A DNA stretch of 64,000 bases from Sipunculus nudus (Eukaryota; Annelida; Sipuncula; Golfingiida; Sipunculidae), in NCBI GenBank assembly GCA_026874595.1, contig CM049310.1, positions 54,067,058 through 54,131,057 on the forward strand, in the 5' to 3' direction. Position numbers and translations under genes: made by a program. The notes beneath the pieces are model-generated. The model worked only from the letters and a program-made list of their open reading frames with translations. It searched no databases and was not told the origin of the DNA. Within the stretch, counting starts at the first letter, position 1; the number at the start of each line of letters is the position of its first letter. Shown here one piece after another: positions 18,087 through 32,220 of this stretch.

Positions 18087-21080
18087 TGCAACTCATTTCA
18101 ATACTTCAACAGCGTCTTACACAGATTATAGTTGATTTCTCAAGCAATAAAATTGAGTCAAAATTGAGGGTACTGTGTTATTCAATAAAAGTAGATTCAA
18201 ATACTGAAACCCCATTATATTATAAGTGCCGTTTAAACGCAGAATACAATATCCTCAGCAAAAATTGCATTTATAAACGCCCCAGGGAAAAGTTCATGTG
18301 TTACACCAGCTGTAAATGCATGCAAAGATATGTCTAATAAAGTGGATGCAGTTAATCATACATATAGACATGCATAAAGACTTTTGGGGAACAAAGTGTG
18401 TGAATTAAAATGAGGTCTTTATCCTTTGTATATATTTCCATTTTAAGGCCACAGGGTAAAGATTCAACAATTCGTGCGTTATCATTTTGGTAACAATTCG
18501 TGCAATTTTACATGTATTATCATTTGCCATTCTTGTTAATTGACATGTCAGTAACTGCAGAGATTTAACGTTATACTGGGTGTTATTACTTGAGCTCATT
18601 ATGGCCTACCTCTGTTAATAACTGTTTTCGTGATGACTGGTGGAGGTTACCACAAGTAGTGTAAAAGCCGCATGAAAGCTGGCCTGGCCACAAGCACCTA
18701 CGGCCTCCATGCACTTACGCCTACGGGTTATTTATTTTTTACGACATCTTTTTAAGATGACTTGTTTTCCTACTCAAATTCAGAGGTACACATATTCCTC
18801 CATTCCCCTTGCATAAAAAATAATTCTTATGTATACATATATATATTCATATGTTATTTATTTATTTATTTATTTATTTTTTTGCTTTAAATAAACATCT
18901 AAGTCCATTGTATACTATTCATACGCCAAAGATCCGGAGGGGAAGTTATGTGCAAGTCTTTCTCTGATGCTGATGTTATAGTCGACGTGCCGATAAAAAT
19001 AATAAGAATAAGAAGAAGAAAAAAAAAAAAGAAATAGTAGAGGAAGGAGAAGCATGCTTTATTTTGTATAGCCTAGAATCCACAATTATGTGCTCTAACA
19101 AGGAAAAAACTGCTAGAAAAATAACCCTTACGTAGATATAAAAAAAACTTAAATTTAGATATTTCTAAGACAAGATGAAAAAAAATATATGCTTTTAATT
19201 TAAACTAGTATAAAGATACGATGCAGCCAGTAATCTATAAAAAATATAGCATATGCCAAGATATGTAATCATGAAAATGCATTGAAATATCATACTTTTT
19301 AACCAGGGTGTTTAGATATTACACAGATTCCTTTATTCAGAGACATATTTTCAGTGTTATCATTGTGATATAATATTCAATTTTGTGCGTTAAATGTGAC
19401 TGCCATGAAAATATAGTTTGAGAGAAACTTCTTTAATCACGCTATGTTTTATGTTAAACTTTTAACAATTTATTCATTACAATGGGAGGGGGAGTCGAAT
19501 TCATAAAAATTAATTTGAAAAAACATAACGGGTGTCATATATGTATGATAAAAGATGAATATTGATGATGAGCAAATTTTCCCCAAATATTCTTGTTTGA
19601 CTCTCGGTTTTAGATAATTTGTATACAATGAATGGTTTCATCATGTCGGAACTTGATGGCCGGTATTATAATATATATGGTAATGATCGTATTATGCGTC
19701 AGGGTCTAAACACATGGACGATGACAGACGTAATACACAAATGCATCACACGCAAAACCACTCGGAAAGGATAGGGCCTGCGAGGCAGGATGAGAGTGTC
19801 ACGTTTAACTATGCTTTGATGGGCTCGATATTTTCAGTTTAGTTTACATTAATCGGGTCACATTTCAAGTGATTTCTCTCCGGATATTGTACTTAAAAAA
19901 AAAGAGGTTGCTTTGTAAATAAAAGACGCCTAGATGAAGTGTTGCAATTGCCCGGCATCGTACAAAGATTAAAGGACTGTCTAGTTTACATTTAACATGC
20001 CCCTTCCGCGGCTGACGCTATCTTGTGTTGGTAGCTGAATAATATATACGTCGGCACATCAAAGAGCAATTAAGATAATGATTTTTTTCATGGCAATTAC
20101 ACAAATTTCCTCAGAAAACAAAAGAAATCCTGTAAACATTTCAAGGTACATTGGGTTTAATATATCACTGCTTTATTTACTTTTACTGCGCTTGTTAAAT
20201 TTAAACGAGATATATCATAGAGTCCCATGCCAAGGAAAATACAGAATGAATATTAACTAAATGTTTGCGATCACTTTATTTTATTTAGGTTAGCATTCTA
20301 GCTATCGAGGTCATGCAAGTAAAGTTTTGAAAATTTAAATTTGATAGGGGTAAAATACAGCAGAAGTAAATATATAGGACATAATTTTAAACAAAAGGTA
20401 AGGGTAAAATGAAACATATGAACCGAGTGGCCGAAATTTTACACTCCAATTAAACTGAAGGTCGTTTTTTCCATAATTGTTACCCCCATAACAAATGGAC
20501 CTTTGATACCATTAACACCATTTATTTGCACCCCTATAAATGAATCTGGTACTTCTAGTGGTGGGGATTCTTTTCTGGTTTGAATGTGACAGTTAAAGGT
20601 AAATATATAAGTTAGTTTTAGTTTATAAAAGTATAAAATGAAAGTAGAAGAAATACATTTTATATCATTCGTATAACGTTACGGTTTATTCACCACCAAA
20701 ATATGATCTGTATGTATAGCGGATATCGCCAGTTTCCTGTGTTTTGAATCACCTTTGCCGATTTGCCAGCAGTGGGAACCTTTTGTGCACTTTGTTCCTT
20801 TTGGAATATTGCCCAGACAATAGAGAACAATGGATATACATTAAAACAGGTACTATGGTAGTTTAATATCAAACCAAAATAGAGGGGGAAAACTGTAATA
20901 ATATTAACGTGTCTTGACTGAGGGCCGTAAGAGGGACGTATTAAAGTCAATTCTTCTTGAGTAAACAGTCTGTCCTAAAGAAATGGTATATTGGTTGAAT
21001 GGTTTATGACGCATGTGAAAGTGTACCGAGTTATGTCTACCTCAGTTTTTAAATATTTTCGTCAAACATAACTTAAATTA
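15591..21080. other. Intergenic AT-rich stretch after gene A
   Basis: Contains (GA)n at 16214-16256, long (TA)n arrays at 17179-17238, 17466-17523, 17943-17990 and 18018-18083, and a moderate-GC patch near 16330-16580. Open frames here are short or translated from TA repeats. No gene is supported. Confidence 0.6.
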
Positions 21081-22725
21081 CTATTTCTCCACCATTCATT
21101 TTGTTTAAAAGCCTCTGTGACACGAACGCAACCTGTGACATGACAGTTAGAGTACAATATTATGAAACATCTATCACGGTCTACATGTCGTTGGATCGTT
21201 TGTTAGAACGGTTTTTGTACCAAAGAAACCTGAACTGTAAGAGTATAAGGAATGAACCCAAATATTTAGCGACGACGCTTGGTAAGAGTTTCCCGCGACA
21301 GACTGACTGTACGGGCGGACCTGAAAACGTCGTCGGGAGAGAGGGGAATATTTATGCCTACAACTCACTGAGGGCTCCGTCACACAGACGGGAACCAAAC
21401 CCGACCCTGCAAGTTCCCAAACCCGTAGTCTGTCCTGAACCGCGGGTTAAGTACGCCATAAGCGTCGGCGGGGCATGGGAGACCGGGCTTTTCACCTGGG
21501 AGAGACCCGAAACAGGAAGACTACAGCGAAACAAGACACGACCCGCTGAAAGATGTAATTGTGTGATAAAACGCAGGGTTCCTTGGGTGGACATGAGCAT
21601 AGCGACGGCCTTGTTGGTTAAGACGAGCCACACAAGCTTTATATATGAGCCCTTGTAGCCTTCGGTGGGGTTCTGGGTGGTCGTGATGACGGAGTCAAGT
21701 ACCGGACATTGGTCACCAAATGGATGTGTCCGGTCCGGCACGAGTCATAAGATAACGTCCAGCGAGTCTGTAGTCTCTGTTCCCGCAAGATTCCTGTAAC
21801 TTGAGTCAACCATACGTGTATCTATATTGTTTCTTAATCAATGACAGGCTATGATTTTACATACGATCCTGATAGTAAGAGTACAGGAACACAAACAGCT
21901 GAAACCTGCAAATAACCCATGGTAAACCTAAAGCATGGCTGGCCAGAGAGCTATAAATAGAAAAATGTTCCAGGTCATAAAAGGCACATGAAGGTCTTGG
22001 CCACAACTTTTATGTATACATAATTAGGACAAGAATGTGCTCGTTAAGGGCTCCACTTCCAAAATGGTTACATAGTGGCCATAATGAAATCCTGACAAAC
22101 TTGTTTTAAATTCCTTTGAATAAGAAACCATTCTTGTGTCATAATACCTGCAGAGGTAAATCCAAAATGACTACCTGATGGCCATATTGGATATCTGACG
22201 GGTCTGAATTATGATACCCCACATTCTATATCATTGGTCCAATCTTCAGTATATACAAATTTGACGGCAATCGCTGGAACATTTCCTGAGTTAAGGTTAA
22301 CAAGAGCATGACGGACGGACGGATAGCCTGGTATATAGAGAGAACCATATTCCTAGGAGCCAGGTCTCAAGCTCGGTTAAGCAGAGACCTTACTTCAGCG
22401 AGCCACCGAGCGTGTTATTTCATGAATAATTAATTAGACTATTGATTGGGGAAAACTATTTTTAGATTAACCGTTGATGGGAGATATTATGGAGAATCTG
22501 ACCAATCCTGTGAAGGCTTGTTAACCTAGGGCGCTTCCGGTACTTCTGTTCTTGTTGATAAAACGTGTGAACAGTTTTGATTTCTGCGTTATAAATTTAC
22601 TGTTGTAACGATGGGTTTGATTGGCTTTTATGATATCGGCCCCATCACATGTGCGCCTGTTAAGAATTATTGATGCAGTATGGCCAAGAGCTTGAGACTT
22701 GGATCTCGGGAAGATGCAGAGAATT
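21081..22725. other. GC-richer intergenic block with overlapping open frames
   Basis: 21100-21800 has a 185-codon plus-strand frame (21101-21658) and a 127-codon minus-strand frame (21358-21741) over the same bases. Neither shows a recognised domain, and open frames on both strands are expected of GC-richer DNA. 22305-22330 carries a GACGGACGGACGG microsatellite, possibly the right end of another degraded Pearl-type repeat. Confidence 0.4.
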
Positions 22726-23248
22726 GGTGTAACAGGCCAGATTATACCCCCTGTCCAGTTAATACCCCAGGGTATATTCTGGCCTAGTCTGTTTTATACC
22801 CCCTCAGACCATTTTATATAATTTAACACACATCACAGAAACTCACTGCCGCCAAGCCTGATGTGCGACATCCATATCTGCAGCTAGAGCATGCAACATT
22901 CTTTATAACATATACGTTAATATCTTATATCTATAATATCTAACTGTTATCGCAGCACATTTTTAATTATCTGGTTAACTTGGTGAAGAGTTGCTCCACA
23001 CCACGGATCACCCATGCACCTATATATATATATAAGAAATGTGTGTTTTTGCCTATATATGTTAAGTTCACTTATATTTCAATCCATGTACCGTTCGCTG
23101 TTAATATCCGGCACCGTCATGAAAAAAAACTTACAATATTAGTCGACAAGAAACAAGGTATAGCCCATTTTATACCCCGGGTTTACCCTGGGCTATATAG
23201 GTTATAGATTTATACCTGGGTATAAAATGAAGGAGGTTGTTACACCGG
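22726..23248. mobile_element. TATACCCC foldback element, short copy
   Basis: It starts GGTGTAACAGGCCAG with TTATACCCCCTG following, and ends with GGGTATAAAATG and GTTACACC (23239-23246), the inverted counterpart. Internal TATACCCC/GGGGTATA motifs recur at both ends. The same terminal sequence bounds the longer element at 49651-51228, so it is a dispersed repeat. The family is not recognised; long inverted ends without coding capacity suggest a MITE/foldback type. Confidence 0.6.
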
Positions 23249-23403
23249 GTTTAGTGTGACCTTCATATGACACAGCCCTCCTGACTCATATATACCCCAC
23301 ATATATATAAATATAGTTTATGGCTAATTATATCTTTAGCTGGTCCGTCAGTAAAATATAAACATAATAAAAAAAACTAGATAAATACTGACAGGTCACA
23401 GGA

Positions 23404-23643
23404 AGGGCCCCGCTAAAGGCCCATGGACTTCTATAGTGTGGGCTGAGTGATGCTCGGAAAAAATATAATGAACGACCTCATTATATGTAGAGACAGAGGA
23501 ATTTAAACAGTATTTAAACACTAAAGCAAGATGGAAAGACTGGCAAGAAAAGTTTGGCTTATGAGGCATTCACAACTTTTTAGAAATATGAGTCCTGAGA
23601 CCTTGACCTCTGACCTCACAACCCGTAAATCAATAGGGTTATT

Positions 23644-23675
<32 letters not shown>

Positions 23676-24361
23676 GCCATATATATATTAAGCTTTAAAT
23701 CCATATGTGAATCAAAACTGGAGTTATGAAAGGTTTTGGATATCAAACAGATGACTCCTGTGACCTTGACCTTTGACCTTGTGACCTCAATAGTGAAAAG
23801 GATATTTGCCTATTGGCCGGTAAACTGTATGTGTAAGATGGAACCTCTGGAATGAAAGGTTTTGCTTAAAAATGCATCATGGTCCACAATCTTTTTAAAG
23901 ATGTGGGGACTGTGACCTTGACCTTTAACCTTATGACCCCATTGTTTTAATGTTTGGCCATATAAAAGTCATATAATGTGAATCCAAACTGGAGTTATCA
24001 TCTGGAAATGAATTTGTGGACAGATGGCCCCTGTGACCTTGACCTTTGAACTTGTGACCCTAAGATTGATAGAGATGTTTCCCTGTTGGCAGGTGTCCTA
24101 TATGTGTTAGATGGAAAGACTGGCATGGAAAGTTTGGCTTAAAATGCATCCACAAAGATTTTAAAAAATGTAAGTCCTGAGACCATGACCTTTGACTTCA
24201 TAACCCCCAAATCTATAGGGTTCTTGCTTTAGTGGTTGGTCATTTATATATTAAGTTTGAAATCTATATGTGAATCGAAACTAGAATTATCATCCGAAAA
24301 TGAATTTGTGGACAGACAGACGGACAGGGTGATTACTATACTTCTACTGAAGCGGGGCCCT
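23404..24361 (+). mobile_element. Complete Pearl-like element with AGGGCCCCGCT/AGCGGGGCCCT ends
   Basis: Perfect 11-bp inverted ends lie at 23404-23414 and 24351-24361, with a CAGACAGACGGACAGG microsatellite just inside the right end (about 24311-24328). The interior holds roughly two and a half copies of a unit of about 300 bp, seen at the GATGGAAAGACTGGCA landmark (about 23530 and 24110, with a diverged copy near 23838). It is rich in TGACCTTGACCTTTGACCT blocks. A run of about 30 T lies at 23645-23674. There is no coding capacity. Confidence 0.7.
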
Positions 24362-26049
24362 AAATATAAACTTAACAATAAAAACCAATGCATAATTACA
24401 GAAGGTATATACGAAAACAAAGGTAAACTTGTGGATATATTATATACGTGTAGTCCTTGACCATCAAAAGTCTATTTATAACGCCACGGATGTGTATATA
24501 TAAAATTTTGGTTAAGTTTAGGAGAGAGAAACATGTATTTATGTACCATGATACCCCGCTAGCAAAGATAAGCTAGAACTTTTGTACTCAGTGACCCTTG
24601 ACGTAGCTTACGTAGCTTGACGTGCTTTACGCATGACGTGGTGTTACGCACGTGTATACTATGTAGCAACCATGCAGAAGATTTCCTTTATCTTGCACAT
24701 AAGTGGCTTCGTCCTAGTTTTTTTCTCTATCTAAAGAAAGCATTTGTTTTGAGCTCTATTGATGTTTATTTAAAGCATGCGCCTCTATATATATGGTATG
24801 AGTGGTTCTTGAACATGCATTTGCATACATTTACTGGACTATATACGTTCATATTGAATTAAATTTAAGAAACAGATTTGAATTATCTTATCCTCATTGC
24901 ATGTATTCAATAAATATATTGTTTACATCAAACAGATTTGAACAAAAAAGTTAATTAATTAATTAATTTTCAGTACTTTATATATATATTTCGCTTGCAT
25001 AGAATTCCCTTTATACAAGCTTTTAGTGCATGGCTACATTGGTATAGTGGGTGGGTATATAGTGTACAATAGATCAATATCGCTATCTGGATAGATATTT
25101 ACAATCGTTGAATAATATGGAAACATACATTTTATAAACAGAACACTTTATAAACAAACGATTTAAATTTCAAAACAATTGTTGATCCAATATAGAATAC
25201 CTCAATTTACCTTAAGCATGCATGTATGTATCAATACACTTATCAGTACTTAGAATTAATATTCCAATGATTATATTAATGCCAGTGCATAAACGTCGCT
25301 TTAAAAAAGGAATTTACAGAAAATATACGAAATTTTGAGTTTTTTTAATATGATGCATTAAACACGATCATAAAATAACTTGTATATAGATATATGAAAA
25401 TTGAGATTTTATCAAAATATAACAAAGTTCGAGATTCTAGTCGATATCAACATCTATTGGCCTGTAAAACACACGCGATAGTAGGCCCTTATGTCTCATT
25501 TTTTTATTGTTTTCTTTCCGTTTACTGTTGGTGGGTGAAAGGCATAATTATATATAGTGATCATACAAGACTTCAAAGCACTCATTTCTGTAATGTCCTC
25601 TCCGTCCATCTTTATTAACAAATCGTCGTAATCACTGAAGCATATATGAAACAATTTCTTTTGGACAAATATTCTCCGTCATAAAGTAAGACATCTAATT
25701 CACTGAAAGTATATGTGAAACATTTAACAATTTAATATATAGTGTTCATAAAAAAAATTAAAATACGATTCAGATTAAACAATATGGATAAGACCCAGTA
25801 TATTTGATGTAAGATTTTGCAATATAAATGGGTTCATGTATTTAGACGATCTGTCCCCCTTAATCGATATGCAAGTTCTTTTTGCCCTATCAAACGGTTA
25901 TCTGCCAGATGTACAGTTTGACGAAGTCAATTTTGCTTTTAAAGAGTTCTGGAAATTTTAAACTACTGACGTATAATCAGTTATAATAAGCACACTCACG
26001 AGCGCATCCAATATAATTGGCCGAGCTGATAAACATAATGTTTGTAATA
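24362..26049. other. AT-rich intergenic stretch
   Basis: A short DNA run at 24590-24650 repeats ACGTAGCTTGACGT-type motifs. Otherwise only AT-rich sequence without supported genes. Confidence 0.6.
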
Positions 26050-27200
26050 TGATTCTAATGATTCAGTAATTTACCGACATATCTCTCCCGACGCGGCAGC
26101 CCCTCATATCAAAGAACACTGTCAAAGCCGCATTTGTATGATTAACGGCTCTGGATGCATTTAGCTCACTCCCGCGTCCGTTAAATAGTTTTAAGTGACA
26201 GTACCAAGAGAAATATGCCAAACCATTAGAAAACGGCGGCGGGGCGCTCGGGTGGCGTAACGAGCGTTTCTGGTTAAGATCACGTCTGCCATGTACAGCA
26301 ATTAATCGTACATTACGACGAGTGCTGTGTAGCGAACGCCAGCAGCAGTCGACAAGATGCGTCCGACCTCTGTACGCCGAACTGTTCCAGCAACAAATAG
26401 ACTCGGAGGGATGCATCCATCAGCGCGCACCTGCAGACCGTCGGCGCGCAGCATCCTTTGGACCGCGTGCTGTAGCCATCCACGTTACATTGAGACTGTA
26501 TCTGAGGGCCATCTCAGCACCAAGATTAGTCCATTACTTGGAGTGCGTTTGCAGCTTCCACTTGAGATAAAAGAGAAACAGCAATGCGCGGCCCGCAGGC
26601 TTGTGGCACTGGAGAAAGAACTGATCGTCTTCAGAAGAAATCTACGAAAACACAGGAGGCCAACACCTCGGTATTCTCACATCTCACCTGGCCAATCTCA
26701 GACTTGGTCCTCATATTGACTGGATTCATAGTTTTCAGACTGCGCCTTATCTAGATTGCGCTGCTGCCCTCATAAATCGGGGTACTCCGAGCAATGACGG
26801 GTACCATTAGCTTGCCAGGCCCTGCCAGACACCGTGTTCTGCCCCCGTCCCCCGGCTTGCCTCCGGCATGTTCAAGCTGGGCCGTAAATTTCACGTGCCA
26901 ACTCATTTCACTCCATATATCACATCAAAATAGGAGAAAACATAAAAACACCCAAATCTAGAAAAATACTGTTTCAAAGAACTGTGAGCTCACATTCTCA
27001 TATCTCCCCTATGTATTGATTAGAAACGCTGCCCAAGTGACGGAGTAAGTTAACTCCTGCTCTTATCAGCAGTGATCCGCGAATTCCACAGTTTAGTCTT
27101 ATCCGTATCGTGTACTGTTAGGCTGTGAATAAGATAAGTCATGACGGTTTTCCCTTTATCAGAATTTGATTTCAAGCCGCTCTTGTCTTCTATAGTAAGT
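26050..27200. other. GC-rich intergenic block
   Basis: Overlapping open frames on both strands (for example 26357-26719 plus and 26063-26416 minus) with Arg-rich, unconvincing translations. It could be a decayed transposase fragment or a regulatory block; the right edge carries the four-GATA cluster. Confidence 0.35.
27062..27161. promoter_or_regulatory. Four GATA sites in 100 bp between the two genes
   Basis: CTTATCA (27062-27068), CTTATC (27098-27103), AGATAAG (27132-27138) and TTATCA (27156-27161) lie at the edge of a GC-richer region (26050-27200). The density is well above that expected in neighbouring DNA of mixed composition. Confidence 0.35.
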
Positions 27201-28454
27201 TTTCTTTCGATTATTGTACATTCTCAACTTTTTTACCCCTTAGCAATCTTCTTAAGCCCTATTCAATGACTGGAACATAGCTTGATGTTTTACTCATTGT
27301 GTTTTGTTAACAGCTGATATGTATACTGCGTGCATATTCTTAATGAGGAGAAATTAGCAAAACCCTTATCATTATGTACCTTGGTTGACGTAAACGTAAC
27401 ACATTAAATTTTATATATAGTATATAGCAACAAGCCTTATGACAGAGCTAGAGACGTTATATCTAAGAGCCATATACAACAATATACAACAGTAAAGGTA
27501 TATTTAGCCAGATATACGCAAGGAGATTTAAAAATTATTCAATTTCCCTTGATATACACTCACAATACCATATTACTGATGTTTCTTCTGTTTTTTATGT
27601 CAAAATTGAGCTTAAATAAACTGTTTGTGTGGAGTTAACCTCGTTTTCGGCGTATCCCAAGATTCGCGTTTACGCCGTATGAATAGGTGGTTAAAATTAA
27701 AAAGAAAAATCACTATTGTGGAACTGATAGTATATTTATATATATATATATATAAGCCACATGCATGACGACACACATGCACACACAACAATTAACATTA
27801 CACAGCGGTCTTCATCCGGGCATTATAGCCAAGTAATAGTGTAAACCGGAAGGCTTATAACAAAAGCTCCTTATACGGCATAAGACATAGAAAACAAGTG
27901 CATGAGAAAATGAATGCAATGAAGTGCATTTATACTGTGCAGTGGTGTACATCGATATTTGGTCATTTTCTTTCATAATTATTTTCATTATTATACATAT
28001 CATATCAAATTTTTCCTAATCTATAAACATCATAGAAGGTACATATAATAATCGATTAATAACCAATCATCGGTCGATTTTATCTTCCAACAATCGAATG
28101 TGATTTTACAACCAATTCTTGCCACTTCTACAGTACCATTTAGGTATACAAAAGATCAGATATACTATGGATTTTGTACATGTTGTATATACCTGCATGG
28201 CGTTCATTTGTAGTGTAATATAAATGCTTTACTTATATGTATACGGGGGTGGAGGTCAATAACTAAACATACGAAAGGTTTGTATGTATATGGCATGAGA
28301 TCACAAATTGTGGTATTTACTGTTAAAAAAAAAGTCATCTTTAGTAGGTATCATATACACATGAGTGATATCAGAGTTCTCTTAACATTGGCCAGACAGA
28401 ATATAGATAGGTATACATTGTATCCAATTTATTACATAGAGACATACATGTATA

Positions 28455-28491
<37 letters not shown>

Positions 28492-29900
28492 GCATAACGT
28501 TGCCCATTCATATGTGCGGGTATCTTAATTATACATTTATCATTAAGATTTCATTATTATTTTATCGGAAATCATTAAATAAACCTAAATTTTTGAAATA
28601 ACAATATTGAATACCCCGCGACAATTAAGAGAATACAAAAATAAAAGTGAACGCCAACTTTCACCCACTTGACTGATTGTATAAATACACGCCATTATGG
28701 CTCAGTGTTAAGTCATGTAATAAGAGAAAATACAAACAGGGAAAGCAGCTATTTTCTGTTGTCACAGAGGAAAACTTGCCAAAAACAATGCCAGAAAATC
28801 TGTTTAAATGGCTTTTAAGACGCAACAAGGTCATGAAACTGCAGGGTGGATTCCTCATTGCAAGTATACGTTACAATATTATATAATTACACTGTTAGTA
28901 ACATAGCATTTAAATGTTAAATATGATGGAAATGTATTCAGTTTTTTTCAATCCTGGTATATATGCTCATTTAATATGCATGGATAAACATGGATGAGTT
29001 ATAACTTACCTCTATTATGTGTAGCAAACTATATAATCAGTAAATTTTGAGAAGCAAAAACACATTATAACCATACATGAATGTCAATGCAAACACAGCT
29101 TTGGGTTTCTTTTTCGCCACATAGCAATTTGCCGCCATATTATATGAATCATAATGGCCAATCATAATCATCCTTTCTGTAATACAAAAAATGTTGCATT
29201 AATTTGTGTGAGAGATCGAAACGTTGGGATTTTCTCATATTAAGAAAAAAACCATGAACTTTGCGATTGTTACTATAAATGATTCATGATACGATTTCAT
29301 TAAATGATGCCATGCTTATTATATATACTATACATGTACAGAAACCGGGCCGTCATCGCCGGCAGGACACCCCTTATTTTAACAAATAATGGACGGTCTG
29401 TAACGTGTGCACTGACAATACACACAAACACATAAGTCATGCCATAAAAAACATGGCCGCGAAGAAAAGCAAATATGCGTGGTGTGAGGCAGGAAGGGTC
29501 GTCTGTTCACCGTGGGAGGCGGGAAAACGGCGGCTTGTGATGTCGTCTGCTGCGGTTCTGCAGCCCTCTGCTGCCGAGCAATATACCAGCCCGCACACAG
29601 ATGAGACTGTACAATTTTAGATTCTGTGCTGCCTGGGTGTTTCTAATCTAGCTCACTTGCTTGATTACATAACTGTTATACAATATTCTTGACACTCATT
29701 ATCCGTGCCCTCAGAACAGATGCGGTACCTCTTCTGTTGTTAAGTATTGCTTCAACAGTGAAATCCGACGTCAACCTCCTGGGAATTCACCGGGGCTAGC
29801 CGTGGTGTGCCTTGTTACATAAAATTTAGATAACCCGCAGCGAGTCTGTTAACTAGGTTTTGGTTAATCCAGATAATAAAAATAAACTCGTGAAGAACAA
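27201..29900. other. Intergenic stretch
   Basis: AT-rich with (TA)n at about 28455-28490. A GC-richer patch at 29330-29640 has CTGCTGC-type content and a weak frame without a recognised domain. No gene is supported. Confidence 0.55.
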
Positions 29901-29940
29901 ATTATATTACAAACAATCATAATGTTATCAACTTATTTCA

Positions 29941-29941
<1 letters not shown>

Positions 29942-29981
<40 letters not shown>

Positions 29982-30005
29982 ATAGTAATAGAAGTAGTTG
30001 TTTTT

Positions 30006-30040
<35 letters not shown>

Positions 30041-30135
30041 TGCAGTTAAAATAATAATTATAATAATAATAATGATAATAATGATAACTGTTATTATTAT
30101 AACTATTATTATTATTTATAGTAGTAGTAGTAATA
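29942..30135. repeat. Compound trinucleotide array (GTA/TAG and TAA/TTA)
   Basis: (GTA)n from about 29942 to 30040, interrupted once, passes into (TAA)n and back to (GTA)n by 30135. Translations read as poly-Val, poly-Ile or poly-Tyr and are not genes. Confidence 0.95.
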
Positions 30136-31290
30136 GTAGTATCATAATAATATATCAACAATTAGTGTTAATTATGTCAGTGAGATTACTTATGCATGTA
30201 TTAGTTCTCTCATCTCTGTTTCATTTCAATTATTTTAGCATCAGCATGGTTTAAATAATTACATGTTTAAGCATTCGATTAGTATATCTCTTTAGAAACA
30301 TTTGTGTTTATAGACCAAATTGGACCCTTTTTTTATATAAACAGAACTATCTGATAAACAGAGTCATGTTATTTCATTAGAAATCTTATTTGGATTCTGT
30401 ACAAACGGAAGTCCGGTCCTCAAGTGCAATTTGTCTTTGTTTCCAAATCCCTTTATTGTTCTCACAGATTGTCGACTTCAACAAAGGTTTGGTGTACGGA
30501 GGGGAGAGGGTTAAAGTTTGGGGTGTCGGAGCGAGCCCCCTGCTCTCTACCCGCTGACCCCGCGACTGTGGTGACTGTTTATAAAACGTAATGATTATCC
30601 GAATAAAACAAACAGTCGACTGCGAGGCAGGCGGGGTGTTGAAATACGAGCGATTCTCAGGGGGCGCAAGTGTCTGGTGGCGGACCCGAGGCGCCCTATC
30701 TCTCATTACGCCCGCCATCTTGATATCTGATGTGGACTGATAAGTGCAGGCCAGGGGTTAACAAAATGTTTAAATGTCTAATTCTGTCACTAGATCAACA
30801 TCCACTTGATTCAACTTGCTCTGCTCCAAGTAAAACGCCAAACTACACCAAGTGTGCTGCCCGGCTCAAGACGTTTGAAATGGCTGCGACATAGTGATAC
30901 TGTAACAGGCCAAGGATTCTTCGCGTTTTTTGTTCCCAGGATTCCACTTTTTTCATGCATATCCGACAAAAACCATCAAGAATCAGTGACTAGGGTTAAG
31001 GACTGTGCTTTGAACTCAAGGTCAATGATACAGGCCAAGTAACAACTAAATGAGCTACAAACAGCATTCCTTACTGTAACCCGATTACAAACCACTTCCA
31101 TAATTGTTTGCTTTAGCGCATTCAGCCTTCAAACTAGAATATTTTCTTTTTGTGATAGACTTATTACGGGATACAGTGATACAAAGTGGCAACAGTGAGA
31201 GGATAATGACCATAAGTCATGTGATGAATCATGTGACTTTTCTGTATTAAACTTTAAGCTCGGGGCATGTCTCCGTGTTTGTCCCAATAG

Positions 31291-31292
31291 AA

Positions 31293-31332
<40 letters not shown>
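31291..31332. repeat. (TC)n array
   Basis: About 21 uninterrupted TC units. Confidence 0.95.
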
Positions 31333-31336
<4 letters not shown>

Positions 31337-31966
31337 ATTTTAAGGAAAGATCCTGTCAAATATTTAAAATTTACAATATGAAAGTGAATGAAAGACTGCT
31401 TTATCTTTCACGGGGAGGCTCCTAATAACGCTTTTATTTAATTATTTAGTCAACTGGCATACCCATAAGCCATATTTTCGACAGAAGACCTGTGACATCC
31501 CGGTTTTCGTGTGTACGTAAAATGGCAGCCCCCAAGAGCTGTTTCGAGAAACTGGGAGAACCTATCAGGTTCGAAAGGTCGCGGGGATGCGACACGATAG
31601 AACTTCGATGACATGTGGTGCATGTCCAGGCGAGAATCTTACTTTGTATAGATAGTTTGATGCCAAAGGGACGTGTATGGATAAAGTTTAGAGCGGAATA
31701 ATGCTTTTTTATACACCCCCCGTCCAAATCCTTAAACTATGGTAGGATTTCATTTGGGGAAAATCTTATAACTGTTTGTTTTTTAACTGGTTATACTGTC
31801 CCTACTCTTTACTCGGTATAATATATGCTTAAATAATAAAAAAAAATATCTTTGCATCCCGGGAACTGTTTAATATGTTCAGAAGCTGTAGTATGATGCT
31901 TCGAAAGGTGGACTAAAACAGGGTACATTGCAGCTAGTCGACCCCATGTATATATAAAGATCGATT

Positions 31967-31968
<2 letters not shown>

Positions 31969-32037
<69 letters not shown>

Positions 32038-32220
32038 ATAGAGAGACAGAGACAGACAGGCAGACAGACAACTAGAGACACAGAGCTATTTGAAAATAGA
32101 CAGGAAAGCAGGCAAACGGAGAAAGACTCATAAAGGGAGAATGAAATAGAAAGAGGGACAGAATTAAAGTAAAATTAATAGAGAGAGAGAGAAAAAGAGA
32201 CAGACGGGGTCAGCGATAGA
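31969..32220. repeat. (GA)n array and GA-rich tail
   Basis: More than 30 GA units (31969-32033), followed by degenerate GAGAGACAGACAG sequence to about 32220. A long purine tract that could form triplex DNA. Confidence 0.95.

Noticed and set aside
21101-21741. 185-codon plus frame and 127-codon minus frame over the same DNA
   Set aside because: Open frames on both strands of a GC-richer block with no domain, no upstream promoter signal and no splice partners.
26063-26719. Arg/Ser-rich overlapping frames, considered as a decayed transposase
   Set aside because: I could not find DDE-type or integrase motifs in any frame, so no transposon family is claimed.
29922-30254. Poly-Val/Ile frame
   Set aside because: A translation of the GTA/TAA microsatellite.
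30386-30718. 110-codon minus-strand frame
   Set aside because: Pro/Thr-rich, with no recognised domain and no splice context; more likely a GC-rich regulatory patch.
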